Positions 32,658-41,028 of a stretch of 46,745 bases of DNA are shown here, piece after piece (within the stretch, counting starts at the first letter, position 1; the number at the start of each line of letters is the position of its first letter). Source of the DNA: Oscillibacter sp. (GTDB taxonomy: Bacteria; Bacillota; Clostridia; Oscillospirales; Oscillospiraceae); NCBI GenBank assembly GCA_022791875.1, contig JAAVZX010000044.1, positions 1 through 46,745 of the forward strand. Direction: 5' to 3'. The notes under the pieces were generated by a model, which had not been told where the DNA came from, ran no database searches, and worked only from the letters and a program-made list of their open reading frames with translations. The position numbers and the translations under genes were made by a program.

Positions 32658-33170
32658 TCACACTTTTTTCTGCGTGAAGCAGGCCCCAACGACTGCTCCA
32701 AACAGCGCAAACGGCGCGATCCGGACAAACAGCCATTCAAACGCGTGAAGCATCGTTCCGGCAACCGCGGCGTCGGGCTGGCTGTAATCCCAGCCCAAGT
32801 AGGAGCTGTTTATCACTCTCAGGACAGCAAAAACAGCTACGATAACCGCGCACAGCGCGATAAAAAGCCAATGGACCGCCTTTTGCCGCGCCTCTTTTCC
32901 ATGGGCAAGCTGCATGTTTATGACCTCCAATTTCTCGGAAATGACTTTCAGATCGTCCGCTTTCGATTCAACAATGGTTTCTCCCAGCAGCGTACTCACA
33001 GGCGCTTCAAACACCTCTGCTATGGAAATCAGCATAGCGGCGTCCGGGACCGACAGGCCCTGCTCCCATTTGGAGACGGTCTGCCGCACCACATTCAGCC
33101 TGACTGCGAGTTCCTCCTGCGAAAGACCTTTGGATTTTCTGAGTGCCTTGATGTTTTCGTTCAGCATCAT
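32658..33170 (-). CDS. XRE-family membrane-linked transcription regulator
   Basis: A 170-residue protein. Residues 5-60 are a Cro/CI-type helix-turn-helix (IKALRKSKGLSQEELAVRLN, VRQTVSKWEQGLSVPDAAML). A helical linker (70-95) follows, then two hydrophobic segments (about 98-118 and 138-160). DNA-binding domain plus membrane anchor suggests sensing at the membrane. ATG 33170 stands 6-7 nt from AAAGGAGG; a second ATG follows at once. It stands alone and is read opposite to its neighbours. Confidence 0.9.
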   Translation of the reverse strand: MMLNENIKALRKSKGLSQEELAVRLNVVRQTVSKWEQGLSVPDAAMLISIAEVFEAPVSTLLGETIVESKADDLKVISEKLEVINMQLAHGKEARQKAVHWLFIALCAVIVAVFAVLRVINSSYLGWDYSQPDAAVAGTMLHAFEWLFVRIAPFALFGAVVGACFTQKKV

Positions 33171-33345
33171 AAACGGCCTCCTTTCACCGCCATTATACCG
33201 AGGGAAGCCCGTTGCGGCAAGCAACACAAATTAACATTCATCTTAAACGGGGCGTATGAACTTTTTCGATTGCCAAACGGAACGGGGTATGATACACTGA
33301 GTACAGAAATGGGCGTCGGGAGGCCGGAGGGGAGGCGCGGGGGCT

Positions 33346-34041
33346 TTGGAAACGGTGAGACGGGGTTTTTTTGCGAAGGATCAGGTGGAGTTCGGGCTGA
33401 AGGCCCTGCCGAAGCTGCGGGCCGCGCAGGAGGAGCTCTGCTTCCTGCTGGACCGGGGCTATGACATGAAAACGGCGTCCACGTTCATAGGGAACCACCA
33501 TCTTCTCTCGGAACGCCAACGGCTGGCCCTGGCGCGGACTGCGTCTCCCAGGGCGGCGCTGGAGGCGCGGCGGGAGAAGGAGCTGGCGGCGGCTCCGGAG
33601 GATTTGGTTCTGGACGGCTTCAACACAATCATTACGCTGGAAGTAGCTCTATCGGGTTCCCTGCTCCTGGCGGGGATGGACGGCACAGTCCGCGACCTGG
33701 CGGGCCTGCGGGGCACGTACCGGATTGTGGACAAAACGATTCTGGCGGTGGATCTGCTTCTGGACCATCTGGAAGAGCAGCACGTAAAGCGGGCGCATTT
33801 TTATCTGGATCAGCAGGTCTCGAACTCAGGCCGTCTCCGCGCCCTTCTCCTGGAGAAAGCAAAAACCCGCCGCATAGAAACAGAAGCGGACCTGCACCCC
33901 AGCGTCGACGGCATCCTAAGCCGCATGGAGCACGTCGTAACGGCAGACGCGATCATCCTGGACAAATGCCAAAGCTGGTACAACGCGAACGCCCCCCTGA
34001 TAGCATCCCGCATCCCGACCGCATGGCTGCTTCACCTATAA
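33346..34041 (+). CDS. DUF434/DUF5616 domain protein
   Basis: A 231-residue protein with the DUF434 N-terminal pattern (LRAAQEELCFLLDRGYDMKT, TFIGNHHLLSERQRLALAR) and a DUF5616-like C-terminal region (LVLDGFNTIITLEVALSG, RGTYRIVDKTILAVDLLLDHL, ADAIILDKCQSWYN). The second half resembles a nuclease-like fold with conserved Asp residues (VLDGFN, LLLDH, ADAIILD), but function is not established. Starts at TTG 33346. Monocistronic. Confidence 0.85.
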   Translation: METVRRGFFAKDQVEFGLKALPKLRAAQEELCFLLDRGYDMKTASTFIGNHHLLSERQRLALARTASPRAALEARREKELAAAPEDLVLDGFNTIITLEVALSGSLLLAGMDGTVRDLAGLRGTYRIVDKTILAVDLLLDHLEEQHVKRAHFYLDQQVSNSGRLRALLLEKAKTRRIETEADLHPSVDGILSRMEHVVTADAIILDKCQSWYNANAPLIASRIPTAWLLHL

Positions 34042-34067
34042 TAGAAGCAGGCAGTCGAACCAAGACT

Positions 34068-34170
34068 GATCTGCCAGGGTCCAGGGAGGCGCGTGCCTCC
34101 CTGGTGGGGTCCAGGGGCAAAGCCCCTGGCCGCCGGAGGCCCCCCGTCCATCGTCCCTCGTCCCCCGTAT
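34068..34170 (+). repeat. Dispersed multi-hairpin repeat, copy E
   Basis: Plus-orientation copy with compensated changes: the second hairpin is GGGGTCCAGGGGC/GCCCCTGG instead of CAGAGGGC/GCCCTCTGG, so pairing is kept while sequence differs. Confidence 0.85.
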
Positions 34171-34231
34171 CACCGCACTATATTTAGAAAATGCGGAGAT
34201 GGAAACGTGTGCGAACTGTCAATTTTGCCAA

Positions 34232-34260
34232 TTGCGGGGCGGGTGGGAAGTCGATACAAT
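34232..34260 (+). promoter_or_regulatory. Sigma-A promoter of the purine cluster
   Basis: TTGCGG (34232-34237), 17-nt spacer, TACAAT (34255-34260), 51 nt before purE. No guanine riboswitch core or convincing PurR box was seen in the short leader. Confidence 0.6.
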
Positions 34261-34311
34261 ACAGGTAGGGAGCTGTACGGTTCGTGAAGGGCAGAAAAAA
34301 GGGAGGTAACT

Positions 34312-34809
34312 ATGAAGAAAGTGGCAGTAATTATGGGGTCGGATTCTGATTGGCCTGTGGTGAAGGGTGCGTGTGTGCAGCTTGGGGAATTTGGGATTCC
34401 GTATGAGGCGCACATTCTGAGTGCGCACCGGACGCCAGCTGAGGCGGCGGAATTCGCGCGGAATGCCCGGGGCAACGGCTTCGGGGTCCTGATCTGCGCC
34501 GCGGGCATGGCGGCACATCTGGCCGGCGCGTTCGCCGGCAATTCCACCCTGCCTGTCATCGGCATCCCCATGAAGGGCGGCGCCATGGACGGGCTCGACG
34601 CGCTCCTGTCCACCGTCCAAATGCCAAGCGGCATCCCAGTGGCAACCGTAGCCATAGGCGGCGCAAAAAACGCCGCCGTCCTGGCGGCACAAATTTTAGC
34701 TGTCTCCGATGATTCTCTTGCCCTGAAATTGGACAAGGCCCGCGAAGATATGGCCGCGCAGATTGCCGCGAAAGAGGCGAAGCTGCAAGCGGAGATCGAG
34801 GGTGCGTAA
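34312..34809 (+). CDS. purE: N5-carboxyaminoimidazole ribonucleotide mutase PurE
   Basis: A 165-residue class I PurE, which moves the carboxyl group from N5-CAIR to give CAIR. Motifs: VIMGSDSDWPVVKGAC, the active-site SAHRTPAEAAEF, AAGMAAHLAGAFAGNSTLPVIGIP and the LLSTVQMPSGIPVATVAI segment. First gene of the purine cluster, preceded by AAAGGGAGG and its own promoter. No PurK partner is visible in the window, so CO2-dependent or elsewhere-encoded carboxylation is possible. Confidence 0.96.
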   Translation: MKKVAVIMGSDSDWPVVKGACVQLGEFGIPYEAHILSAHRTPAEAAEFARNARGNGFGVLICAAGMAAHLAGAFAGNSTLPVIGIPMKGGAMDGLDALLSTVQMPSGIPVATVAIGGAKNAAVLAAQILAVSDDSLALKLDKAREDMAAQIAAKEAKLQAEIEGA

Positions 34810-34810
34810 T

Positions 34811-34907
34811 ACGGGGGACGAGGGACGGGGGCCTCCGGCGGCCAGAGGGCTTTGCCCTCTGGACTCCCACCAGGGAGGCAGGCGCCTCCCTGGACCCTGG
34901 CAGATCA
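34811..34907 (-). repeat. Dispersed multi-hairpin repeat, copy F
   Basis: Reverse copy between purE and purC, ending ...CTGGCAGATC and followed by CACCTTTTTTTAGTT. A hairpin followed by a T-run inside the cluster may terminate part of the purE transcript. Confidence 0.87.
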
Positions 34908-34981
34908 CCTTTTTTTAGTTGGTTTGGTGGTTTTTGAGAGCTTTTTCAATTTTTATACTTTTTTCTAGGAGGTTTTTTGCT

Positions 34982-35695
34982 ATGCAGAAGTTGGAGCAGA
35001 TTTACGAGGGTAAGGCTAAGAAGGTCTTTAAGACGGATGATCCCAACCTGTTTATCGTTGACTACAAGGACGATGCTACCGCGTTCAATGGGCTGAAAAA
35101 GGGGACTATCTCCGGTAAGGGCGTTATCAATAACCAGATGACTAACCGCTTTATGGCAAAGCTGGAAAAGGCTGGCGTGCCGACCCACTTCGTCGAGGAA
35201 CTCAGCGAGCGGGAAACCCTGGTCAAGAAAGTCTCTATCGTGCCCCTGGAGGTCATTATCCGCAATATCTCCGCCGGGTCCTTCGCCAAGCGCTACGGCG
35301 TGGAGGAGGGCATTGTCTTCGATCAGCCGACTATCGAGTTCTCCTACAAGAACGACGAGCTGGGCGATCCCCTGCTGAATACCGCCCACGCCCTGGCCCT
35401 CAAGCTGGCCACGCCGGAGGAAATCGACACCATTAAAAAGTACGCCTTCGCCGTCAACGACTTCCTGAAAGACTTCTGGGCGAAGTGCGGCGTCACCCTG
35501 GTGGACTTCAAGCTGGAGTTCGGACGCCTGGTGGACGGCACCATCGTCCTGGCCGACGAAATCAGTCCCGATACCTGCCGCCTCTGGGACTCCAAGACCC
35601 ATGAAAAGCTGGACAAAGACCGCTTCCGCCGTGACCTCGGCGGCGTCGAGGACGCCTACGAGGAGGTCATGCGCCGCATGATGGGAGCGATCTGA
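34982..35695 (+). CDS. purC: SAICAR synthetase PurC
   Basis: Phosphoribosylaminoimidazole-succinocarboxamide synthase, 237 residues: ATP-dependent joining of CAIR and aspartate. N-terminal [20 protein letters not shown], the [19 protein letters not shown] signature, [14 protein letters not shown] and [25 protein letters not shown] 34982 gives the family start [14 protein letters not shown] and lies behind TAGGAGG; the upstream open frame is T-rich leader. PurF-like gene starts 1 nt after its stop codon. Confidence 0.97.
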   Translation: MQKLEQIYEGKAKKVFKTDDPNLFIVDYKDDATAFNGLKKGTISGKGVINNQMTNRFMAKLEKAGVPTHFVEELSERETLVKKVSIVPLEVIIRNISAGSFAKRYGVEEGIVFDQPTIEFSYKNDELGDPLLNTAHALALKLATPEEIDTIKKYAFAVNDFLKDFWAKCGVTLVDFKLEFGRLVDGTIVLADEISPDTCRLWDSKTHEKLDKDRFRRDLGGVEDAYEEVMRRMMGAI

Positions 35696-35696
35696 T

Positions 35697-37118
35697 ATGG
35701 GCGGCTTTTTCGGAGCGATCGGCCATGAGGACGTGACCCTGGACGTCTTCTTCGGCACCGACTACCACTCCCACCTGGGCACCCGCCGGGGCGGCATGGC
35801 CCTCTATGACCCCCAGCGGGGCTTCCGCAGGCAGATCCACAACATCGAAAACACCCCCTTCCGCACCAAGTTCGAGAAGGACCTGAACAGCTTCCACGGC
35901 TGCGCGGGCATCGGCTGCATCAGCGACGCCGACCCCCAGCCCCTGTTGATCCGCTCCCACCTGGGCCTCTACGCCATCTCCACCGTGGGCATCGTCAACA
36001 ACGCCGAGGCCCTTGTGAACCGCTATTTCTCCGACCATGACCACCAGTTCATGGCCATGAGCTCCGGCGCGGTGAACACCTCGGAGCTGGTGTCCTCCCT
36101 GATCTGCCAGAAGGACGACTTGATATCCGGCATCCGCTACGCCCAGGAGCAGATCGAGGGGTCTATGACAATCCTCATTCTCACCCCGGACGGCATCATT
36201 GCCGCCCGGGACCGGGTGGGCCGCCTGCCGGTACTGGTGGGCCAGAGCGAGAAGGGCTGCTGTGTGTCTTTTGAGTCCTTCGCCTACCAGAAATTGGGCT
36301 ATCAGAACGCCTACGAGCTTGGCCCCGGCGAGATTGTGCGCCTCACCGCCGACGGCTGGGAAACCCTGGCCCCCGCGGGAGACGAGATGAAGATCTGCGC
36401 CTTTCTGTGGACTTACTACGGCTACCCCAACTCCACCTACCAGGGCATGAACGTGGAGATCATGCGCTACCGCAACGGCGAAGTCATGGCCCGGGACGAG
36501 GCCGCGAAGGGCACCATGCCGGACGTGGATTTCGTAGCAGGAATGCCGGACTCCGGCGTCCCCCACGCCATTGGCTTCGCCAATCAGAGCGGCAAACCCT
36601 TCGCGAGGCCCTTCGTAAAGTACACCCCCACCTGGCCCCGCTCCTTCATGCCCGCGAACCAGAACGTGCGCAACCAAGTAGCGAAAATGAAGCAAATTCC
36701 TGTCCCGGAGCTGATTGAGGGCAAGAAGCTGCTCTTCGTAGACGACTCGATAGTACGCGGAACCCAGCTCCGGGAGACGGTGGAATTTCTCTGCGAAGCA
36801 GGCGCAAAAGAGGTACACATGCGTTCCGCCTGCCCGCCCCTGATGTACGGCTGCAAGTTCCTGAATTTCTCCAGAAGCAACTCAGAAATGGAACTTCTCT
36901 CCCGCAAAACCATCCAAAAACTGGAAGGCGAAGCCGGCAAAGCCCACCTCGACGAATACGCCGACGCGTCCACCGAGCGCGGACAGTGCATGCTAAAAGC
37001 CATCTGCGAAGAAATGGGCTTCGACTCCCTGGGCTACCAGTCCCTGGACGGACTCCTGGAAGCTATCGGGATTGACCGTGAGAAGGTGTGCACCTACTGT
37101 TGGACTGGCAAGGAGTGA
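35697..37118 (+). CDS. purF: PurF-like amidophosphoribosyltransferase lacking the glutaminase nucleophile
   Basis: A 473-residue homologue of glutamine PRPP amidotransferase, the committing step of purine synthesis. Phosphoribosyltransferase half: DVDFVAGMPDSGVPHAIGFA, TPTWPRSFMPANQNVR and the PRPP loop LLFVDDSIVRGTQLRE. The N-terminal half keeps the Ntn-glutaminase fold (HSHLGTRRGGMALYD, GIGCISDADPQPLLI), but the processed Cys is absent: the start is MGGFFGAI where PurF has MCGI. The oxyanion HNGN motif is also changed (STVGIVNN). A glutaminase-dead subfamily of this kind exists in Clostridia and Bacteroidetes. The enzyme may use free ammonia or a partner glutaminase. Directly coupled to purC. 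Confidence 0.9.
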   Translation: MGGFFGAIGHEDVTLDVFFGTDYHSHLGTRRGGMALYDPQRGFRRQIHNIENTPFRTKFEKDLNSFHGCAGIGCISDADPQPLLIRSHLGLYAISTVGIVNNAEALVNRYFSDHDHQFMAMSSGAVNTSELVSSLICQKDDLISGIRYAQEQIEGSMTILILTPDGIIAARDRVGRLPVLVGQSEKGCCVSFESFAYQKLGYQNAYELGPGEIVRLTADGWETLAPAGDEMKICAFLWTYYGYPNSTYQGMNVEIMRYRNGEVMARDEAAKGTMPDVDFVAGMPDSGVPHAIGFANQSGKPFARPFVKYTPTWPRSFMPANQNVRNQVAKMKQIPVPELIEGKKLLFVDDSIVRGTQLRETVEFLCEAGAKEVHMRSACPPLMYGCKFLNFSRSNSEMELLSRKTIQKLEGEAGKAHLDEYADASTERGQCMLKAICEEMGFDSLGYQSLDGLLEAIGIDREKVCTYCWTGKE

Positions 37119-37124
37119 GAGCCT

Positions 37125-37275
37125 GGTTATGCCTCCGGCGGGTTCCTTTTCTCGAGAGAAAAGGAACCGAAAAGAGCTTTAGATCCGCTCTGTACTCCGG
37201 TGGTTGAATCAGCCTGTCACACGGTAACGCAGGAAGTGCGTGTGGGTCCTTCCATTGGCATGAAAGGACCCACAA
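37125..37275 (+). ncRNA. Structured element, copy 2 (covarying with 21132-21285)
   Basis: Same three parts as copy 1: a 28-nt perfect palindrome (37141-37168) whose outer pairs are GG/CC instead of GC/GC, followed by CGAAAAGAGCTTTA; CCTG (37213-37216) facing CAGG (37230-37233) interleaved with CACAC (37218-37222) facing GTGTG (37240-37244), GTAACG again in the loop; and a stem at 37242-37251 with 37264-37273. It fills the purF-purM gap. Confidence 0.5.
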
Positions 37276-37331
37276 GTTAAATTAAAAGAATGATCAGCGG
37301 GAAAACGACCGTTTTCCCGCAGATAAAGTTT

Positions 37332-37402
37332 GGGGTCCAGCCCTTTTCAAAGGGCTGGCGGGGTCCAGGGGCAGAGCCCCTGGCCGCCGGAGGCCCCCCG
37401 TA
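37332..37402 (+). repeat. Dispersed repeat, partial copy G
   Basis: Shares the GGGGTCCAGGGGC...GCCCCTGGCCGCCGGAGGCCCCCCGT part with copy E, but its front half is replaced by GGTCCAGCCCTTTTCAAAGGGCTGG, another hairpin. This suggests modular assembly of the family. Confidence 0.75.
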
Positions 37403-37418
37403 TGCAGGAGGTTTTTCT

Positions 37419-38486
37419 ATGAAGGACTCCCATTCTGCCGCTTACGCCGCGGCGGGCGTTGATATTCAGGCGGGTTACGAGGGTGTGCGGCTGATGAAGC
37501 CATATGTGGAACGGACGAGGATTCCGGGGGTTGTGTCGGGGATCGGTGGGTTTGGCGGGTTGTTTGCGCCGGATTTGGCCGGGATGACCGAGCCCGTGTT
37601 TGTGTCCGGGACCGATGGCGTGGGGACGAAACTGCGGATCGCGCAGTTGTTGAATAAGCATGATACCATCGGGATTGACTGCGTGGCAATGTGCGTGAAC
37701 GACATCATCTGCGCGGGGGCCAAGCCGCTGTTTTTCCTGGATTATATCGCTATCGGGAAGAATGAGGCGGAGAAGGTGGCGCGGATCGTGTCCGGTGTGG
37801 CGGAGGGATGCGTGCAGGCCGGGTGCGCCTTGATCGGCGGCGAGACGGCGGAGCATCCTGGAGTCATGCAGGCTGACGACTACGATATCGCCGGGTTCGC
37901 CGTGGGCGTGGTGGACAGGCCCAAAATCCTGGACAGCGGACGCATTCGGGAGGGGGACGCCCTGATCGGACTGCGGTCCTCCGGCGTCCACTCCAACGGC
38001 TTCTCCCTGGTGCGCAAGGTCTTCGACATCGAGCACGCCGACTTGACCACGCCCGTGGAGGCCCTTGGCGGGCGCTCCCTCGGAGACGCGCTGCTGGCCC
38101 CCACCAAAATCTACGTCAAGCCCGTTCTGGCCCTGCTGGAGGGCGGAATCGACCTCCACGGCGCGTCCCATATCACGGGCGGCGGGTTCTACGAGAACGT
38201 GCCGCGGATGCTGCCCCAGGGGCTTGAGGCGTTCTTCTACGCGGCGCTGCTGCCCGTCCCCCCCATCTTCGAGCTGATCCAAAAGCGGGGCAACGTCTCC
38301 GAACACGACATGTACAACACCTTCAACATGGGCCTCGGCATGGTGCTGGCGGTGCCCCAGGAGCAGGCGGACAAGGCCGTGGAGCTTCTGCGGGCCGCGG
38401 GCGAGGCGGAAGCCGACGTCGTGGGCCGTGTGCAGGCGGGGGACGCTGGGGTGTCCTTCGGTGAGGTGTGCCCTCCGGTGGTGTGA
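37419..38486 (+). CDS. purM: AIR synthetase PurM
   Basis: Phosphoribosylformylglycinamidine cyclo-ligase, 355 residues: ATP-dependent closure of FGAM to AIR. Visible: SHSAAYAAAGVDIQAGYEGV, the FVSGTDGVGTKLRIA and CVAMCVNDIICAGAKPLFFLDY signatures, GGETAEHPGVM, LRSSGVHSNGFSLVRKV and HITGGGFYENVPRML. ATG 37419 lies behind CAGGAGG; upstream frame is repeat. purN begins 2 nt after the stop. Confidence 0.97.
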   Translation: MKDSHSAAYAAAGVDIQAGYEGVRLMKPYVERTRIPGVVSGIGGFGGLFAPDLAGMTEPVFVSGTDGVGTKLRIAQLLNKHDTIGIDCVAMCVNDIICAGAKPLFFLDYIAIGKNEAEKVARIVSGVAEGCVQAGCALIGGETAEHPGVMQADDYDIAGFAVGVVDRPKILDSGRIREGDALIGLRSSGVHSNGFSLVRKVFDIEHADLTTPVEALGGRSLGDALLAPTKIYVKPVLALLEGGIDLHGASHITGGGFYENVPRMLPQGLEAFFYAALLPVPPIFELIQKRGNVSEHDMYNTFNMGLGMVLAVPQEQADKAVELLRAAGEAEADVVGRVQAGDAGVSFGEVCPPVV

Positions 38487-38488
38487 GT

Positions 38489-39091
38489 ATGAGAAAAGCG
38501 AGAATTGCCGTGCTTGTCTCCGGCGGCGGAACGAATCTGGAGGCCCTGTTCAAGGCCCAGGAGGCCGGGAAGATTCCCCACGGGGAAATCGTGGTGGTGC
38601 TGTCCAGCGTCGCGGGGGCCTACGCCCTGGAGCGGGCGCGGAACCACGGCGTCCCCGGCTTCGCCGTGCCCCGGAAGGGGAGCACCCAGGAGGCGTTCGA
38701 GGCTGGGCTGACGGACAAGCTCTGTGCGTACCAGGCGGACATGATCGTGCTGGCGGGCTTTTTGTCCATCCTGTCGGAGGACTTCGTAAAGCGCTGGCCG
38801 GACCGGATTCTGAATGTCCACCCGTCCCTGATTCCCGCTTTCTGCGGGAAGGGGTACTACGGGCTGAAGGTCCACGAGGTGGCGCTGGCCCGGGGCGTGA
38901 AGGTCACGGGCGCGACGGTGCATCTGGTGAACGAGATCCCCGACGGGGGCCGGATTCTGCTGCAAAAAGCGGTGGAAATCCAGCCCGGCGACACGCCGGA
39001 AGTGCTGCAGCGCAGGGTGATGGAGCAGGCGGAGTGGATTTTGCTGCCGGAGGCCGCGGAGATTGTGGCGAAGAAATTAGCGTCTGATTAG
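38489..39091 (+). CDS. purN: GAR transformylase PurN
   Basis: Phosphoribosylglycinamide formyltransferase, 200 residues, transferring formyl from 10-formyl-THF. ARIAVLVSGGGTNLEALFKA (phosphate loop), MIVLAGFLSIL, then ILNVHPSLIPAFCGKGYYG with the catalytic Asn-His region, VKVTGATVHLVNE and the Asp-containing IPDGGRILLQKAV. Here the ligand loop is the PAFCGKGYYG variant rather than LLPKYPGLH, known from clostridial enzymes. Translationally coupled to purM. Confidence 0.96.
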   Translation: MRKARIAVLVSGGGTNLEALFKAQEAGKIPHGEIVVVLSSVAGAYALERARNHGVPGFAVPRKGSTQEAFEAGLTDKLCAYQADMIVLAGFLSILSEDFVKRWPDRILNVHPSLIPAFCGKGYYGLKVHEVALARGVKVTGATVHLVNEIPDGGRILLQKAVEIQPGDTPEVLQRRVMEQAEWILLPEAAEIVAKKLASD

Positions 39092-39109
39092 GATGCCTGC
39101 GTGACGAAG

Positions 39110-39180
39110 GCTTCCAGAGGGACTCTGTCCCTCTGGACTCCCTGGCAGGGAGGCCGCGCCTCCCTGCACCCTGGCGGATC
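39110..39180 (-). repeat. Dispersed repeat, diverged copy H
   Basis: A shorter, diverged copy: CCAGAGGGA/TCCCTCTGG hairpin, GGGAGGCCGCGCCTCCC palindrome and the ACCCTGGCGGATC end, again followed by a gene start (39210). Confidence 0.7.
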
Positions 39181-39209
39181 GAGGTTTTCTGGAAAGGATT
39201 GGTGTTTTG

Positions 39210-40334
39210 ATGGACTTGGCGCATTTGCAGGATTTCCACCCCTATGAAACGGGCCTGACCGCCCCCATCCGGGAGCTTTTGGCCGACGACGGGGCGCGGC
39301 CTGCCCGCGTGCCCTGCGAGCGGGACGCGTTTTTGAATCTGCTGGCGGGCGTGCCCGCGCTTCGGAAGACGCCGGGGCTTCCCGGGCCCCGTGATGTCTC
39401 CGGCTATTTTACTGCCCTGCCCAAGCGTCTCGCGCCCCGGGAGGCCGCGCTGTGCAAGGCCCATTTGAAGAAGGTTTTCGACATCTCCAGCAAGCAGAGC
39501 CTGCTGGATTTTTGCAACCGTGAGCTGAGGTGCCAGGAGAATTACCTGGATTTCGAGGGCTTCTGGGAAGGGCGTCCGCCCTTTGAGCTGGACGGCCTGA
39601 ACAAGGACGGCGAGAAATTTTTCACCGCCATGCGGGACTTCTCCGCCCAGTTTTACAACATTGTCGGTCACCTGGGCTACCTGGCCTGGGACATCAGCGA
39701 GTGCATGGGGCACCTGCGGACGGGGTACGCCTGCGGGCTGCTGAGCCGGGAGGAATTTGACCGGCTGGCGGAGGACTGGGCGGTCCAGGCCCAGGCGTTC
39801 CACAGCTGGGAGGAATACGCGGCCAGCCTGGTGTGCGGCGCGCTCTACTGGGACTTCCGCCAGGGGGCGGAGCTGCCCGCCCTCCGGGAGAGCCAGGGCC
39901 TTTGGCTGCGGCTGGTGTGTACGCTGCTGGCGGACAAGTCCGCCTGGGGCGGCGGGTTCTGGTACGAGCCGCCGCGGAAAAAGGCGTTCCGCCTCTGGCC
40001 CTCGGAGGTGCGGATGTACCTGCGGGACTGGGAGGGTCCCAACGGCTGCTTCGTCACGGACCGCATTGCGGTGGACGGGTGCAAGGTGGGCTGGTGCTAC
40101 CGGGAGGAGCCGGAGACGGAGTTTCCCGATAGTGGCTGGCGCTTCTTCGCCGGGGACGAGGATCAGGCGTACCTCAGCGAGGCGGACCGGGTGAACGTGG
40201 TGGACCTGAACTTCGTGTGCAACCTGGACCCGGAGGCGGCGGCGCTGCTGGAAGCGCCGTACAACAGCGCCTTTGTCCGCGACGGGGAGACAGGCGGGTT
40301 CCGGCCTGAGCCGTTTGAGATGCCGGAGGACTGA
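39210..40334 (+). CDS. DUF1266 protein with C-terminal DUF2185-like domain
   Basis: A 374-residue cytosolic protein. Residues about 105-245 match DUF1266 (YLAWDISECMGHLRTGYACG; EEYAASLVCGALYWDF), a domain frequent among toxin-immunity and stress cassettes. Residues about 285-360 resemble DUF2185/immunity-type domains (CKVGWCYREEP, SGWRFFAGDEDQAYLSEADR, NVVDLNFVCNLDPE). ATG 39210 behind GGAAAGG, after a TTG directly before it. It is the first of four accessory genes inserted within the purine cluster; no purine function is suggested. Confidence 0.7.
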   Translation: MDLAHLQDFHPYETGLTAPIRELLADDGARPARVPCERDAFLNLLAGVPALRKTPGLPGPRDVSGYFTALPKRLAPREAALCKAHLKKVFDISSKQSLLDFCNRELRCQENYLDFEGFWEGRPPFELDGLNKDGEKFFTAMRDFSAQFYNIVGHLGYLAWDISECMGHLRTGYACGLLSREEFDRLAEDWAVQAQAFHSWEEYAASLVCGALYWDFRQGAELPALRESQGLWLRLVCTLLADKSAWGGGFWYEPPRKKAFRLWPSEVRMYLRDWEGPNGCFVTDRIAVDGCKVGWCYREEPETEFPDSGWRFFAGDEDQAYLSEADRVNVVDLNFVCNLDPEAAALLEAPYNSAFVRDGETGGFRPEPFEMPED

Positions 40335-40341
40335 GGCGGTG

Positions 40342-41028
40342 ATGAAAAAGACAGCGTGCAGAGTGAAAACGCTCCTGCTGGCGCTTGCGCTCACAGCGGC
40401 GCTGGCAGGCTGCGGGGCGGCGGACTCCGGGAAGCCAGTTCCCCTGACTGAGGAAGAAATCGCCCAAATAAACGAGGTCTTTTCAACGGTCGGAAAAGAC
40501 GGCGGCTTCGCGGAGGACCGGCTGGATATTGCCTGCTTTTACACCAGCACCTACGCGTCCCCCGAGGAAATTAACCTGGCGGAATTCCTGGCCTACTGCC
40601 CTCTGGGGACTGTATTGGACGACACGGACGGAGAGGAGTTTCGGGCGGTCGTCGCGGCTTTGCCCTGGGAGGGCGGAGAAGACGCGCTTCCCAGCGATTT
40701 TCCCGTCCCCGTCCACCGCTTCCGCAAGGAGGATATCTCCGCCCTGCTGGAGCGCTGCGCGGGCGTCACGGCGGACGATCTGACCATCACGGACGACGTG
40801 ACGTACCTGGAGGAATACGGCTGCTTCTACAACTTCACCAGCGACTTCGGCCCCGGCTCCTTCACCTGCGGGGGCGGCGAACGTCTGGAAGACACGGTCC
40901 GCCTGTGGTCGGGCCCCTATGGCGAAGATGAAAGCGCGAGAAAGGTTCTGACCCTGCGGAAGGACGGGGATTCCTGGCTGATTGCGTCTTTCCAGTGGGA
41001 GACGGAAAACGGGGAGGACAAATCATGA
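40342..41028 (+). CDS. Putative lipoprotein of unknown function
   Basis: A 228-residue protein with a lipoprotein signal (MKKTACRVKTLLLALALTAA, lipobox LAGC with Cys about residue 24). The mature part is acidic; it has PLTEEEIAQINEVFSTV, a YASPEEINLAEFLAYCPLG segment and a final strand-rich part (KVLTLRKDGDSWLIASF). I cannot name a family. It begins 7 nt after the DUF1266 gene, and its stop overlaps the next start (ATGA), so the cassette is one translational unit. Confidence 0.75.
   Translation: MKKTACRVKTLLLALALTAALAGCGAADSGKPVPLTEEEIAQINEVFSTVGKDGGFAEDRLDIACFYTSTYASPEEINLAEFLAYCPLGTVLDDTDGEEFRAVVAALPWEGGEDALPSDFPVPVHRFRKEDISALLERCAGVTADDLTITDDVTYLEEYGCFYNFTSDFGPGSFTCGGGERLEDTVRLWSGPYGEDESARKVLTLRKDGDSWLIASFQWETENGEDKS

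Noticed and set aside
34180..34311. Purine riboswitch before purE
   Set aside because: The leader is too short after the promoter and none of the conserved core sequences was found.
35667..36818. 383-codon minus-strand frame opposite purF
   Set aside because: Antisense shadow of a complete purine gene with no start signal.
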